Part shown: positions 9,942 through 21,764 of the stretch, piece by piece | Layout of the letters: each line of letters opens with the position of its first letter | How positions within the stretch are numbered: position 1 is the first letter of the stretch | Origin: Calonectria ilicicola | Taxonomy: Eukaryota > Ascomycota > Sordariomycetes > Hypocreales > Nectriaceae | Length of the DNA: 64,000 nt | NCBI GenBank assembly: GCA_020809705.1 | Contig: CP085825.1 | Location: 7,998,001 to 8,062,000, forward strand | Direction: 5' to 3' | Position numbers and translations under genes: made by a program | Notes under the pieces: generated by a model | What the model saw: only the letters and a program-made list of their open reading frames with translations | Database searches by the model: none | What the model was told of the DNA's origin: nothing

Positions 9942-11559
9942 GTTTCTTGTAGGAGAAAGATTATGGAAAAGATGGGTGATTTTTGAGGTAAATGATTTCA
10001 GCAAAGGCTTGTGTGTTTCAGTGGTAGAACCTTTTGTAGTGGCTGATTCTAAAAAGAAACTCGGGTTAATGAACTTGGGGTTCATCGTGATTTATATTTC
10101 TCTGTCGCCTTCTTCTATCTCCCTCAATCCAATATACACAACATTTCTACACAGAAATAGTATTTCGGCCTTTGAAGTTTTGATGCTGTGTGAGTGATTG
10201 GATATTCTTCAAGTGGCCCCCAAATAGAGGGTTGCATACGACGCGCATCTCAGTTTTAGGGGTTGTTATTGGTAGCATACCCATCGCTACCTTTCAGCTG
10301 AAAGTAAGCTTGTGTTTTCACGCACGAATCAACATGGCGAAAGCATCATCTTACTCATCATCACAGGCTTTCATCAGGGGAATCAGGAATTATACTGTCT
10401 AAACTCTAATATGATTATTTCTAACCTTACTGTAGCCCGCTTATGCTTGAGTGCACGAAGCATTCGGGGATCATAACCCTGTTTTGTGGTAAAATTAAGA
10501 TAAAAATAAAGTCCTAGCAAGGCATTCTGCTATGAATGTTTTCTGAACTCCATCTTACAGGGTTTCTTTTCTCGCGATAATTTAGGCCTTGCCTTCCTGT
10601 CTGGACTTAACATGTGACCGTCTAAAGATTGGCATCTCTCCATGGTTCCCGCATCCAGTTTATTGGTCGCTTCTCCGGCCACTATCCAAGCCACTAAGAA
10701 AGTGGCGTTAATCATGGTAAGACCAACAAGCTCTAGGATTTCCTCGTCTTTTTAGTATTCGAATCTCTAATTTAACCCTCACCCCGTCGTTGTGGAGCGT
10801 TATTGAGGAGAAATTAATGAAAAACACAGACGTTGGTCCAAAAGGAACAATCGGGCATATTGACTTCCGTGAACTGGGACAATAATGTCTTGGCAAAAAA
10901 ACCTATTTGACAAACCATGAACCTTCTGTATGATCCTCTTCCTATCTTCCCATCATACTTTCAACTACTCGCACAGCGCAACCTATTAAAACTTGCTCAA
11001 TTGCTTATAGACACTACCACGTCACATCATCACATGCATGTAGCAATGCTTTCAAACTCATCAAGGTCGTTACCACACCAAGCACAATCCCCAATTAGCC
11101 AGCGTACCTCTACAACCCTATGACATCCACCGGGCTTTCTGCTTCCCACATGGTCGTATTAGACACATAAATATGAAGTCATTGATAATATTCCACTTCG
11201 TTCAAGAGAATGAGTGATCCCAACGGACAATGCTAATCTGGATATTGATGTATGCTCGCCAACGTAAGACCACATATTGAAGAATCGTGGCAGAAGTTAT
11301 ATCAAAAGGTCCTCTAGTATTGAACACTGATTCCAGTCGGAGACATTCTGGGGTATCATTCGGCTTCCCACGTCATCTTTTCGAGTTCTCGCTCTTGGGT
11401 GTTTGTAAATCCTACATCGCCATTGCTCTCGCTATCTCTGCTATTTGCTGATTTTGAGTACGACATACTCTCGATACAGAATCAAGGTTTTGAGGCGTTC
11501 AGAAAACATTTAGTAAAAGACCTCATGTCAGCCAAAGGAGAGCAAGTCTTAACGAGATA
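9942..11559. other. gene-poor stretch
   Basis: Beyond the upstream region of the small secreted gene I see no coding model. Several ORFs of 60-85 codons exist on both strands, but none has a family motif, a signal peptide or plausible intron borders. Confidence 0.4.
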
Positions 11560-12084
11560 CTAAAGCCTGAAAGCTTCGCAAGACCCGCCAGGGACTTGCG
11601 CACATGATAAATTTGGCGGCGTCGATATCGTCCATTTACAGCCCATAGTCGTGTAATCACCGACACAGAATGACGTGACGTTCAACTTCAGCCCCGCATC
11701 TCGCTCAGTTGAAATTAGGTGTAACTTCTTCCCTGCACCTTGCACCTTTCTAGCTTCCTCACTAGCAACAAAGATGCCAGCCTCAATTAATCGGTACGTG
11801 AAAGGATTTCTAAACTTCTTGAGTGTTAGTGGTTTCATGAGTTTACATAAAATACAATTAGGTAGTGTGGATAATAGGGTTGTTATGAGGATGGTATCAT
11901 GGATTGATATCTCCACCTTTGAGGCGGCAATCACAATCAAGATTTTGCTACAGGGTAAGTCACGCGCACCCAACCTCATGCTTCCAACACCATAAATAAC
12001 TAGTGATACACTATGAATTGAATGAGGCATTGGGAGATGTGGAATCGGGGCGACCTCTTGCGGCTTGTGTGCGATTTCAGCCAC
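11560..12084 (-). CDS. weakly supported hypothetical ORF
   Basis: A 174-codon frame without a recognisable family. The C-terminal 50 residues (for example KLNVTSFCVGDYTTMGCKW, then ...CAQVPGGSCEAFRL) contain four Cys and a possible N-glycosylation site. They look more protein-like than the rest and could be the last exon of a small cysteine-containing secreted protein. The N-terminal part is of mixed character and has possible intron borders but no clear signal peptide. It may be only a chance frame. Confidence 0.25.
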   Translation of the reverse strand: MAEIAHKPQEVAPIPHLPMPHSIHSVSLVIYGVGSMRLGARDLPCSKILIVIAASKVEISIHDTILITTLLSTLPNCILCKLMKPLTLKKFRNPFTYRLIEAGIFVASEEARKVQGAGKKLHLISTERDAGLKLNVTSFCVGDYTTMGCKWTISTPPNLSCAQVPGGSCEAFRL

Positions 12085-12240
12085 CTATTCGCGTTGGGGT
12101 AACACCTTGAGGGAAAATTATTCAACGCAGCCTACAGAATACAAAGACGACTTGTGTCCAGGTGCAATGTGCATGATAAAAGTTCCACCGTGGGGATTCA
12201 TGTTCTAATAAAAAAAAACCCTTTAGGATTGGGCTGCCAC

Positions 12241-12309
12241 GATTCAAATGTATAATTACCACATTTGAATCAAGAATTCTTTTTTTTTTTTTTTTTTAAA
12301 AAAAAAAAA
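12241..12309. repeat. perfect 11-bp inverted repeat followed by T18/A12 palindromic homopolymer
   Basis: GATTCAAATGT (12241-12251) and its exact reverse complement (12261-12271) flank a 9-nt loop. Then come 18 T (12280-12297) directly followed by 12 A (12298-12309). An A9-CCCTTT string occurs both before (about 12210) and after (about 12301) the block, forming flanking direct repeats. Confidence 0.8.
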
Positions 12310-12937
12310 CCCTTTTCTGGCTCGCTTATTTGGCGTAGCATGCATGCAAGCAGAAAAGCGGCGCTTACACTAGGACCTTTCTCCAGATTGTGCCACAAAT
12401 GCCCAAAGGCGGTCAGGCGCGTCTGTTTCCTGACTCAGATATCTTAGCGCAACGAGGGTAAAAAAGCCGTTCTTGAATGGTAACCAGTTCAGTGTGAGCT
12501 GCTGTTTGTTAGTTGTGATTTTGTGTTCCGGGGAGACTTGCCGACCCATGGAGCAAGACATGGCTGGCGGGACCCACAGGATCACACTAGAGCAGCCAAC
12601 GACGCTGAGCACTTGCAGCCACCCTTGCTACCGGTATCCAATGGGACGACACAGCACAGGGCCGTAACCGCCAGACCAAGGATGCTACCGGGGATGTCAC
12701 CCTCTACCGAGGATGCCACAGGGGCCAGACTCGTGTCCCCAGCATGAGAGCAGCAAGAGAGTGGATACGGGTGATGAAGGCTGAGCCGTGGTTGGTCGCA
12801 TGAGCACACATTCTGCTTGATTCAGTTGGTGCTCATCTTGCACGACGCCAAAGTGTGCTCTCTCGACGCAGTCCGACTAAGAAAATGGTACGTTGGAAGC
12901 CACTGCCAAGGGTCTATCTCCCTCTTTTCAGTATGAC

Positions 12938-12988
12938 CATCTCCTGTCTCCTGTCTCCTATCTCCCATCTCCCATCTCCCATCTCCCA
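12938..12988. repeat. 7-bp CATCTCC-type minisatellite
   Basis: Seven or more degenerate tandem units of (C/T)(A/G)TCTCC, such as CTGTCTC and CATCTCC, in the upstream region of the Nta1-like gene. It forms a pure polypyrimidine strand. Confidence 0.85.
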
Positions 12989-13316
12989 GCCCCGCGCCCC
13001 TCGTTGTCGCACGCGCTAGCATCAAATCTCCACCGTAAATGCCCATCCATCCCCGCGCCCTTGTGCCTTTGACCACCCTCCGCCTTCCTCTTGTTTCTCG
13101 TCAGGTTCTTGGTCTTTTGCGCTATTCCGGTCTCTGTCTCTATTGCGTCTTGGTTTCATTTCCTTTCTTGTTTTGTCCTGTTTTTTCTTTTCTTTCTATT
13201 TTTTATTTATTCTCTTTTTGCGTTCGTGCTACTTAGCTGGTTGTTCGAGGTGTTGCATTCTTCCGACGCCGACCAATTAGCGATTGTTCAGGCGGAGACC
13301 TGCTGCTACCGCCGAG

Positions 13317-16233
13317 ATGAGGATAGGATGCTTACAATTTGCACCCCAAGTGGGAGATGTTGACAATAACCTGAATCGCGCCGATGCGGTCTTGTCGAGA
13401 GCAAACCCAGAAGACCTGGATTTGCTCGTGTTACCTGAGCTGGCTTTCTCTGGTAAGTCATTATTCTGTCTGTGCTGTGTACGCACCACGAAGCATGCTA
13501 ACGCTCCACAGGTTACAACTTCAAATCGCTCCAAGAAATTTCACCTTTTCTCGAACGCTCTGACTCTGGTATAACGTCTCTTTGGGCTCGAACTATTGCG
13601 TTGCGATATCATTGTGCCGTGACGGTCGGATATCCCGAGAAGGTCGACGTAACTGCAAAATGGCCCACCAGTCCAGAATATTATAATTCTGCTCTTTTTA
13701 TAAATTCTGACGGTGAAACTATTGTGAATTACCGAAAACAATTCCTTTACCACACCGATGAGACGTGGGCCCTGGAGGGCGAGGGTGGATTTTTCGAGGG
13801 CTTTATCCCAGGCTTTGGCAATACCTCCATCGGCATTTGTGAGTTTTGTTTTCCCATCCCATTTTATACTGTACTAACTTCAAGGTAAAGGTATGGACCT
13901 CAAGTATGCTCTTGAAGATGGACCGGACTTTTTTCAATTTACCTAAGCTAACCTATCTACTCACTACCAGTCCCTACAAATTCGAAGCACCATGGAGTGA
14001 TTTTGAATTTGCCTTCCATATTCTCGAAATGCAATCCAACCTAGTTATTCTAACTATGGCGTGGATGACTCGTGAGGATCCACGTCACTTTAGCCGCTCT
14101 CCAAACGATCCTGACATGGATACCTTGACCTATTGGATCACACGGCTTGAGCCTCTCATCCGCGCTGACAATACTGACGAGATTATTGTCGTCTTTTGCA
14201 ACCGCACAGGAACCGAGGGTGATACTACTTATGTTGGAACCAGTGCTGTCATTGGAATCCAACAAGGCGAAGTCAAGGTCTATGGTATTCTTGGCCGTGC
14301 TGAGAAGGAGCTATTGGTAGTTGACACCAACGACCCTCCATATGCCAAGTTGGTCTACCGACCAGACAATATGGAGGAGTGCATGCCAGCGCCCGAGGTT
14401 GTCAAGAAGCCCAATGAATATTCTCATGCCCCAACCCCTCCTCTAAAAGTACCGACTCGCATGCCAGCTCAGAAGCACTATCCACCCACTATCACAGTTC
14501 CAGATCTCGACAAAACAAATTCCATTCGACCACCCGACATGGGAAATATACATATCGCTATGCCTCCTGCCCCTGGCCCAACTCCTATGGCTCTTCGACC
14601 TCGGGTTGTAATTCCAGATTTTCCTTCAATTGCGCCGCATGCGTACCCACAGATTAACTCTGCGGCTTTGCTATCAGCGCACTCATCCCAGCCAAGCCCA
14701 GGAGCACTAGATGACACTACCCCATACCCCGACAGCGCGCAGCCATATACCTTTGACTGGGAACGCAAAATAAACGGTGGCAAGGTGGCTATCGGGAACG
14801 AACTAATAAGCCCAATTTCCTCATATGGCGGCACGTCTCCAATATCCCCTCGGTTCTTTGGAGAGCCTGCAGAAGCAGAGGTTTTGTCGCCATTTTCGGA
14901 ATCGTTCAAGGAAGTACTCATTGGGAAGCGCCCAGAGCCGTTTCCGTGGAGTGAAATCACTGCAGATATATCGAATGGTAGCGCTCTGGATAAGGGGAAA
15001 CACAAGGAGCGGGTGGAGAATAATGAAACTCCTCTTGGTCCTGAACAAGCACACTATGAAACAAAACCGTCCACCTCGCACCACACCAAATTGAAATCAG
15101 ATGACAAACTAAAAGATATGTCTCCCGAAAACTTGGCGAACGAGAAAGCCTTCGAAAGGCCCGCATCTCCAAAGTCACGAAACGCTAGTCGCTCGCGCCT
15201 CCGGGACAGATCTGATTCCGCCCTAGGCCAGCGGGATCTCGCTGCTGCCACCGCTCTTCTTGAACAAGTCACGCAACGCGTACAGTCGGTACAATTACAG
15301 CGTGCGAAATCGGCGAATAAAGACTTTCACCCTGGTCGACCCCCATCAGCCAACTACAACAACAACCGAATCACTGGTACGAATGCTGTCTTAGAAGACG
15401 AACTAATTCATACGGCTACAAATCCAAGTATTATTCGAAACGATCTCCAAAGCCCTTACCGGACCTTGTCTCGTTTCAATCATGAACGCCGTAGCAATTT
15501 CTCCCCTCAAATGAACTCGAAGACTAAAAATAGTGACTCTGAGGGTATTACTCCACCTAATGGCATACAGCGCCCACCCTCTCGAGCCGTAAGCCGAGGT
15601 CGAACTCCCGGTCCCAAAGAATCAGCAACGAACGAGGAATCTAGCTCGGCTCTGGCCTCTCAGGAACGATCGTTATCCCTGGATTCCACTAAAAACAATC
15701 TCCTTCATCGCAGGCAAGGCAGTAACCAGGCCCAGAGCAGGCAGTCTCGACGCCGTCGAACTTCATCTACTACTCAAAAGAACGGCCGTCATAATTCACG
15801 CCAAAAGTCGGTTGGTACTGAGACCTCCGAGTTCACGAGTTTCGAACAAATTGTTTGCCCGGGTTGCCCGGTTCATGGACGTTCGCGATCAAACGCACCA
15901 CCAGATACCACCAACCCAATCTCCGCCAGTAGTTCTAATCCGAGAGCATTACCACCGCGGCAATCCCGATCAAATTCTACATTCGAGTTTCGTCAACTAC
16001 CTGAGCCCTCGGAGATAAGAGGGACGACTGAGGTTTCTGCAAGGAGCGTGTTGGCCATCAACAATATCGAAGGAGTCAGAGGCTATGAGAGCGCTTCCGT
16101 GACTAAAAGTCCTGCCCAAGCTATTTCAACAAGGCAATCACCACCTTCAGATCCCTTTCCTGAGCCCACCACGCCAAAGGCAATGGACTACATCCTAATC
16201 GCATCCTTTGGTCTTGAATCGGAGTCCTGCTAA
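13317..16233 (+). CDS. nta1: protein N-terminal amidase (Nta1-like, carbon-nitrogen hydrolase) with long disordered tail
   Basis: Exons 13317-13452, 13512-13838, 13891-13903 and 13971-16233 close to 912 residues. Residues 1-300 form a nitrilase-fold hydrolase. The Glu-Lys-Cys triad is visible as E41 (LVLPELAFSG), K121 (YRKQFLY) and C155 (GICMDLNPYKFEAPW). These blocks are those of Nta1, which deamidates N-terminal Asn and Gln so that proteins enter the Arg/N-degron pathway. The third exon is a 13-nt microexon; without it the catalytic-Cys block GICMDLN cannot be formed. From about residue 330 onward there are nearly 600 Ser/Pro/Arg-rich, probably disordered residues, including a nitrilase-unrelated CPGCPVHGRSRS block. 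Yeast Nta1 is about 457 residues and lacks this tail. The tail is in one exon and open throughout, so it is probably real. Confidence 0.85.
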
Positions 16234-17104
16234 GGATCTAGGTTCATCAGCGGCATTGGCAGCGTCCAATATGGTAACATGAGACTAGTATATTGCCTTT
16301 GAATATATTATCCGCTTAGATATCTGATCCCGTTGCATCCCTGGATATGGACTTTTCTATGTTACATGTTTTACGAAGTTTATGTCATATTGTCATACTC
16401 AAGACACATAAGTGGAGGGAAGGAAATAAGTAAAATTATGCGCTTCCCAGCCACGATTTAGTGGTGGATTAAGAATATCATGTTGAAGGTTTTCTGGTAA
16501 TTATTGGGTAAATACACACATGTAGATATCACTCAATAGATTGATATCTATTTATTACTGTACTCAAAACCTTTCTGCGCAAAACTATGCAAGAAGTTAA
16601 ACCACTTCTACGGGTCGATTGACTTTGCGGGATAACTAGACAATTGTATAGGTAAAGAGAAAAAGAAATTACTTCAGATCAGGTCAGATCATAACTATTT
16701 TATTTAATTCTCTCTGGGCCCATTGTTATTATATAAGTCATAGAAATATGTGCAGAACACACAGTTTTGCCATCTTTGCCACCTACTTTGCTGCAATTAG
16801 ATTTACAAACCTATCCTATAATAGCGAGACGACCTGATCCGGCTTACAATAATTGGGTCATCTTATTCGGCCTACAATTATGAGATTATCTGATTCAGCT
16901 TTTTGCCACAGCTATGAATTTAAATATATATTTCGGATCAGCCGGCGCGGAACCCGATCGGCCCTAGTTGTAATTACAGCCTTATATATGGTTTGATGGG
17001 TCGATTGTCGTAAAGCGAAGTACTGGTCATTATAGAAATTTTGAGGCAAAATAAAAGACAGAATATGATTCAGGGTTATAAAAGAAGTCCGCCTCCTACA
17101 AACT
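16234..17104. other. AT-rich convergent intergenic region
   Basis: Lies between the 3' ends of the Nta1-like and NLR-like genes. It contains an 8-bp inverted repeat (AGATATCA/TGATATCT near 16525-16550) and a short degenerate tandem repeat. No ORF is supported. Confidence 0.45.
16829..16905. repeat. degenerate tandem repeat, about 29 bp, 2.6 copies
   Basis: CTGATCCGGCTTACAATAAT, then TTATTCGGCCTACAATTATG, then CTGATTCAGCTTTTTG are aligned variants of one unit. The differences are mostly C/T or G/A, compatible with mutational decay. Confidence 0.6.
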
Positions 17105-19704
17105 TTATCTGTGACAATATAACACAAACTTCTCAAAATAGTCTTTACTCCAATGTTCCTTGGTAATATAATTGCTACTTTGACTTAGAAACTTGTCAAT
17201 CTCTTCCTGAACCTCCATTGCCTCACTGAAAGCACCCGTCTCCTCCAGTGTTATAGCGAGGGCATATTTAGAGCGAATGGTTGCTCCTTCACATGATTCA
17301 CACTTCTCTAAAATTTCTATTGCTGAACGAAAGAAGGTTCTTTTAAGCAATGGTGCACGCGTCAGCTGACAAGGGTAGCAATTGTGAGAGAAGATTGTGT
17401 ACGTACATCGCCCTGCTAAGGTCTCCTCTGGATTGGATTAATCCGCCAATTTTATGGCAAGTAAGCCCTAGGTATCGGTGCATTGGTGATCGATCTTGAC
17501 GGATCTTAAGACATTTTTCCAATTCCTCAAGAGCCTTTTGATCCTCCTTCATCGATAGAAGCGTACTTGCTGTGTTAAAATGGATACTAAACCACAAAAA
17601 TCAGAGACTTTCGCTAGTCCGTTAGGACGGTTCCACTCACATAGCCATGCTTAAGCTCTGCTCGCCGTGGACTTCTGCTGTCCATTCAAATGACTTCTGA
17701 CACCATTCTAGAGACTCATTGAGGTCCCCCCTGATCCGAAAGGCTATAGACAGGTTTGCGGCCCAGATTCCTCGAGAATACTGATTATCAAATGTCTTTA
17801 AAAGCATACTATACACCGCGATGCTAGGCCCTGCAATATCGTCAGCCAAATAGGTAAGTGATATGTTTCCGTCAACAATAGCCATGGTTTCAATGTCCCA
17901 AACTTCCGCGGTTCCGTCTTCCAGAAGTTGCACTCTTAAATTATCCGCTTTCTCGAACCAGTCCCGTCCATGCTTCGGAAGATTTTGCTCGTACTCGATG
18001 CTCCCGAACGTGCTGTACATCTCGGATGTCAAACGACACATATATTGAGGATAAAACCCCGGGTGGTTGTTGGTCGCAACTCCTTTCTCTAGGATCACAC
18101 ATGCTTTAGAAATCATATCCCGCGCGCCGTCAAAATTCCCTCTTTCTACCAGATACCTATGATAATATATTAGTTATCTATACCCCCAATGATTAAATTG
18201 GACTTGCCAGGCGCAGCGCCGGATGACCTCGCAAAGCATGACCGGCGGTTTAAGACAACTGGAGAAGCGTTTATAAATGTCTAATAACACCGATATTTGT
18301 GGATGCAACATTGCACATTTGGCCCAGTCTTTGAGTAGAGGGGTACTACCGGGGGTTTGAGGGAACGAGGCGTTTAGAGAGAATACTATCCAGTCGAAAT
18401 GAAATGCAAGGTCTGCTGGCTCTAGTGATTGCAATACTGCCTCTCTGATTATACGATGGCAACTCAGTCGGTCATTTTCCGGGCTTCTAGAAATGAGGGC
18501 AACACTTAAAAGAGCTGAAAGAGCCTCGTCAATCCTACTCGAAGTCAATGTGAATATCTTGCAACTACAGAATAACACCTACGATTGACGCGTTGGGAAA
18601 CGGTTCGCCATACATTCATCAAGTCTCGGAAACTCCTTACTTGGTCCGTTATAATTCCTGCGAAACGATTAGCAATGCAAATGAACGCCTTCTTCAAAGC
18701 TTACTTAGCAGTAAGGTCCACATATTCCAGCAGTTCCACCGGGATACCATCCGGATCAAGGAGAGCAAGCGTCTCCATAAGTGACTTAGCCGATTGATCA
18801 ATCGTATTGAGTGTCATGGTCCATGTGCTTCGAATAGATCGCTCATACGAAATTCCAAGGTCGTTTTTTGTGTTAAAGAGGATGTTTGTTTCAAAGTCCT
18901 GATAATGCTGAATAAAACGACGGTATGAACACGCTGTCGTTCGTACATAGGCACTAATTGAGTTCAGGACTAGAGGTAAGTGACCTAGGCGATATGTAAT
19001 ATCCTTAATGGTTTTCAATTCCTCCTCTGAGTTGCTCGCACTTGGATTCATTTCTATCATGAATTTTAAGCTTTCGGTGGCAGAAAAGAGAGGCAAACTG
19101 GCATTGAAACTTCCAAATGCACGGGCAATCTCAGAATTTCGAGTTGTAAGAATAACTGAGCCATGTGCGCCTTCCAGCCAAAATCTATTGATAAGATAGG
19201 CATCTTCTGCGTTGTCAAAGATGGCAAGCCATTGGACAGGTCTCCCTAAGAATAAAATAAACTTTTAGCGAATGTCTTTTTTTCCCTCAAGTTAGTCAAA
19301 CCTTCGTTCTCTGCAGTCATCAACCACTTTTGAAATGCATTGATCAGTACATTATCTTGTTCTGGGGACAAATCAGACGCGGTTTGTAGCAGGCGAGCGT
19401 ATGAGCATATCGACTCCCTTATCTTAGCTTCTGTCTCGGCTTGGATCCAAAATATAGCGTCATAATGATGTGAGTGTCTGTAGGCAAACTCGAGCGCAAC
19501 TTGAGTTTTGCCCACACCGCCAAGACCATAAAGACTTGCCGTGCGAATCTCAGATCCTAGTTCTCCTGGTTTTAGATATTCAGACAGGCCTTTCATCAGA
19601 TCATCTCTAAAACGGAAACGATGGTTTCTTCTATAATGAAAATTCCTCCAGGGAAACTGGAATTCCATCTCCGGCTTACGATTTTTGTTGCTGAGATGTT
19701 TCAT
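17105..19704 (-). CDS. STAND/NLR-like protein: NB-ARC ATPase followed by TPR-type repeats
   Basis: Seven exons (19704-19302, 19245-18705, 18657-18583, 18537-18208, 18156-17641, 17586-17407, 17339-17105) close exactly to 759 residues. The P-loop GLGGVGKT lies at residues 60-67. A Walker-B-like strand (WLAIFDNAED) and the RNBS-like VILTTRNSEIARAF block follow. Residues from about 420 carry tetratricopeptide-like helices (LEELEKCLKIRQ, SRAMYVHN, ALAITLEETGAFSEAMEVQE). Such fungal NLRs sense non-self or bacterial cues and oligomerise through NB-ARC. Here only about 59 residues precede the P-loop, so the usual N-terminal effector domain is missing. Intron 4 (18157-18207) starts with GC instead of GT. 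The gene is divergent from a serine hydrolase gene, with 240 bp between start codons. Confidence 0.88.
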
Positions 19705-19944
19705 TATTGCGTCACGAGTTCCGCAGAGCCGCCTACGACATTGTCAGCTCACTCAGACACACACTCTCCTACAAGGAACGAGAGTGCGATCATCTTTATC
19801 CCTCTCTACCTTGATCTTAATCTCCACCCGCTTAAGCCGCTAACTTGTTCTCTTTATGGTCATCTCTTCTGAATCTTCTTTGATAGCCATAGGTCAACCG
19901 TGCTTTCACTTTTCAATTGTCCCCTCCACATCCTCGCAAGCGCA
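19705..19944. promoter_or_regulatory. divergent promoter shared by the NLR-like and serine hydrolase genes
   Basis: Only 240 bp separate the two opposing start codons (19704 minus, 19945 plus). Core promoter elements for both genes must lie here or inside the coding regions. No canonical TATA box is obvious. Shared regulation is inferred from spacing alone. Confidence 0.5.
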
Positions 19945-21764
19945 ATGGAGCAAGTCAATGAGACACCACGCCGCAGGTATGCCGACTGTTTCTCTCTAAT
20001 CTTCGGCGGATATTGATGCTAAATTTGTGTCGCAGGGATGCTCGAGCGCGGCTTGAGGAAGCCATGCAGCGGATAGTTGAGGTACAGAAAATTTGCAAGA
20101 CTCCTTCCATATCTCTAGGAGTTGTGTTCGAGGGCGAGATACTTTACCGCAATAGCATTGGTCTTCGAGATGTGGAGAAGAACAAACTTGCGGATTGCGA
20201 TACGTCCTATCATATAGGATCTTGCTCTAAACTGTTCACTTCAACAGCCGTGGGGATTCTCGCTGATTCTGATGCTCTGTCATGGACGGATACTGTTCAA
20301 AAGCACCTCCCAGACTTCAATCCAACAGAGGATCCGAATATAGGACAAGAGGCCACCATTGTCGATGTTGCAAGGCATTCGACAGGCTTGGCTAACCCAA
20401 ACGCTGTCATTGTCGGCCCTGGTGGCACGAGAATAGTGAAAGCAGAAGACCACGTTAAACTAGTAAACGCTCTGCCTACCTCGAACGATTCTGGGCAACG
20501 TTTCAATAACTGGTGGTATTACAGCAATGCCACCTTTGGTCTACTCGCCAACATAGTGGAAGCCACTTCTGGCCTTGGATTCAGCACTTTCCTGCGGGAG
20601 CGTATTTGCAGCCCTTTGGGCTTGAACCAAACACTACTTACGGAGGCCGACGTGGATAGTAACGCCAATGTAGCGCATCCTTATGTACAAAAGCGAGATG
20701 GTAGTTGGTCCAAGATCAATATTAACGTCACATCTGAGGCCCACGGACCCTTGCTTGCGTGTATGGGAGTTCTTTCTTCAGTCAATGATCTTCTATCATT
20801 CAGTGTCGCCGTCATGAGTAGATACGATACGGAGAAGGAAAAGAACGTTCAAAACTCTTCACTCCTTACCAACTCCTCTCAGAACCCTTTAAGGCAAATT
20901 TCTAGCATGTGGAATTGGTGGTGGGGACGGCCCAACGAGGACGGTTTCAACAACGACACTGCCTACACTCTAGGTTGGCTTCGTACCACAATGCCAACAT
21001 CTGCGCTTGGCTTGCTTTCCTACAACTCTGTACACCCGGTAGAAGACATCATTGGTAAAGATTCCGCACCAATGACTGTGTATGGACATTCTGGTTGCAC
21101 AAACGGTTCGGTTGCCACTGTGTTTTTAATTCCAGGATTACGCTCTGCTGTCGTGGTGTTGAGCAATGCGGCAGATGCAGGCGACGCGTCTGAGACCACA
21201 GCCCAGATTTTACTTCAAGCCCTTTTTGACCTCAAACCAAAAGTCAACCTCATCCCCTCTTTAGAGGCATCACGAGATGACCGTCTCAAGATGCATGAAG
21301 ACATGATCAAAAGCTGGAGCAAGCATAGGGATATCTCTCGATATGATTGCCGCCCCGAGGAGCTCTTAGGAACCTACCGTGGCCTTGGGGCGTCCGTAAT
21401 CAACATCGTAAAAAGCCACTCCTCCAAGTCTGGACTTGCTGTCGTCTTTGCTGACCAAGAACAATCCCGTTGTGAACTGGAGCCATTCAATCAAGATTCT
21501 CTTACTTTCCTTCCAATGGAACATGATGAGATTTTAGCCAAGGGGATGATAGATTGGGATTACTGGACAGTAGGTGTTTTTCGATTTGTCAGAGACAAAA
21601 ATGATAATCAGCAAAACACCATTGTTGGGTTCAGATGGAAGTGGGATCAGTACGACGATTGTGGTCTGTGGGTAAAGGAGAAGGACAACATGGCAGAAAC
21701 TGACTACGATGCTATTGTAGAGAAACATGGAAAGTTTGTCAAGGAGAATTTCCTTTATGAATAG
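19945..21764 (+). CDS. beta-lactamase/penicillin-binding-fold serine hydrolase
   Basis: Exon 1 (19945-19976) joins exon 2 (20036-21764) to give 586 residues. The class C beta-lactamase / DD-peptidase triad is visible. The SxxK nucleophile motif is S73-C-S-K76 (HIGSCSKLF), the YxN motif is Y173-S-N175 (WYYSNATFG), and a late HSG takes the place of the KTG-type triad (YGHSGCTNGSVATVFLIPG). The C-terminal 150 residues form an additional lipocalin-like region common in fungal members (LLGTYRGLG ... FRWKWDQYD). There is no signal peptide, so it is probably cytosolic. Members include esterases, transesterases such as LovD and peptidases; the substrate cannot be told here. It is divergent from the NLR-like gene and is followed on the same strand by a metallo-beta-lactamase gene. 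Confidence 0.9.

Larger units (their letters stand above)
12085..13316. other. intergenic region with simple repeats, promoter of the Nta1-like gene
   Basis: Apart from an inverted repeat with homopolymer tracts and a CTCC-rich minisatellite, no gene is supported. The last 200 bases are strongly pyrimidine-rich (T/C tract at about 13140-13230), a common feature of fungal core promoters. Confidence 0.5.

Noticed and set aside
9942..10085. 48-residue N-terminal extension of the small secreted protein
   Set aside because: Polar, and would place the signal peptide internally; the inner ATG at 9941 is better.
14478..15005. 175-codon minus-strand ORF within the Nta1-like tail
   Set aside because: Shadow of the low-complexity coding strand, with no start context or motif.
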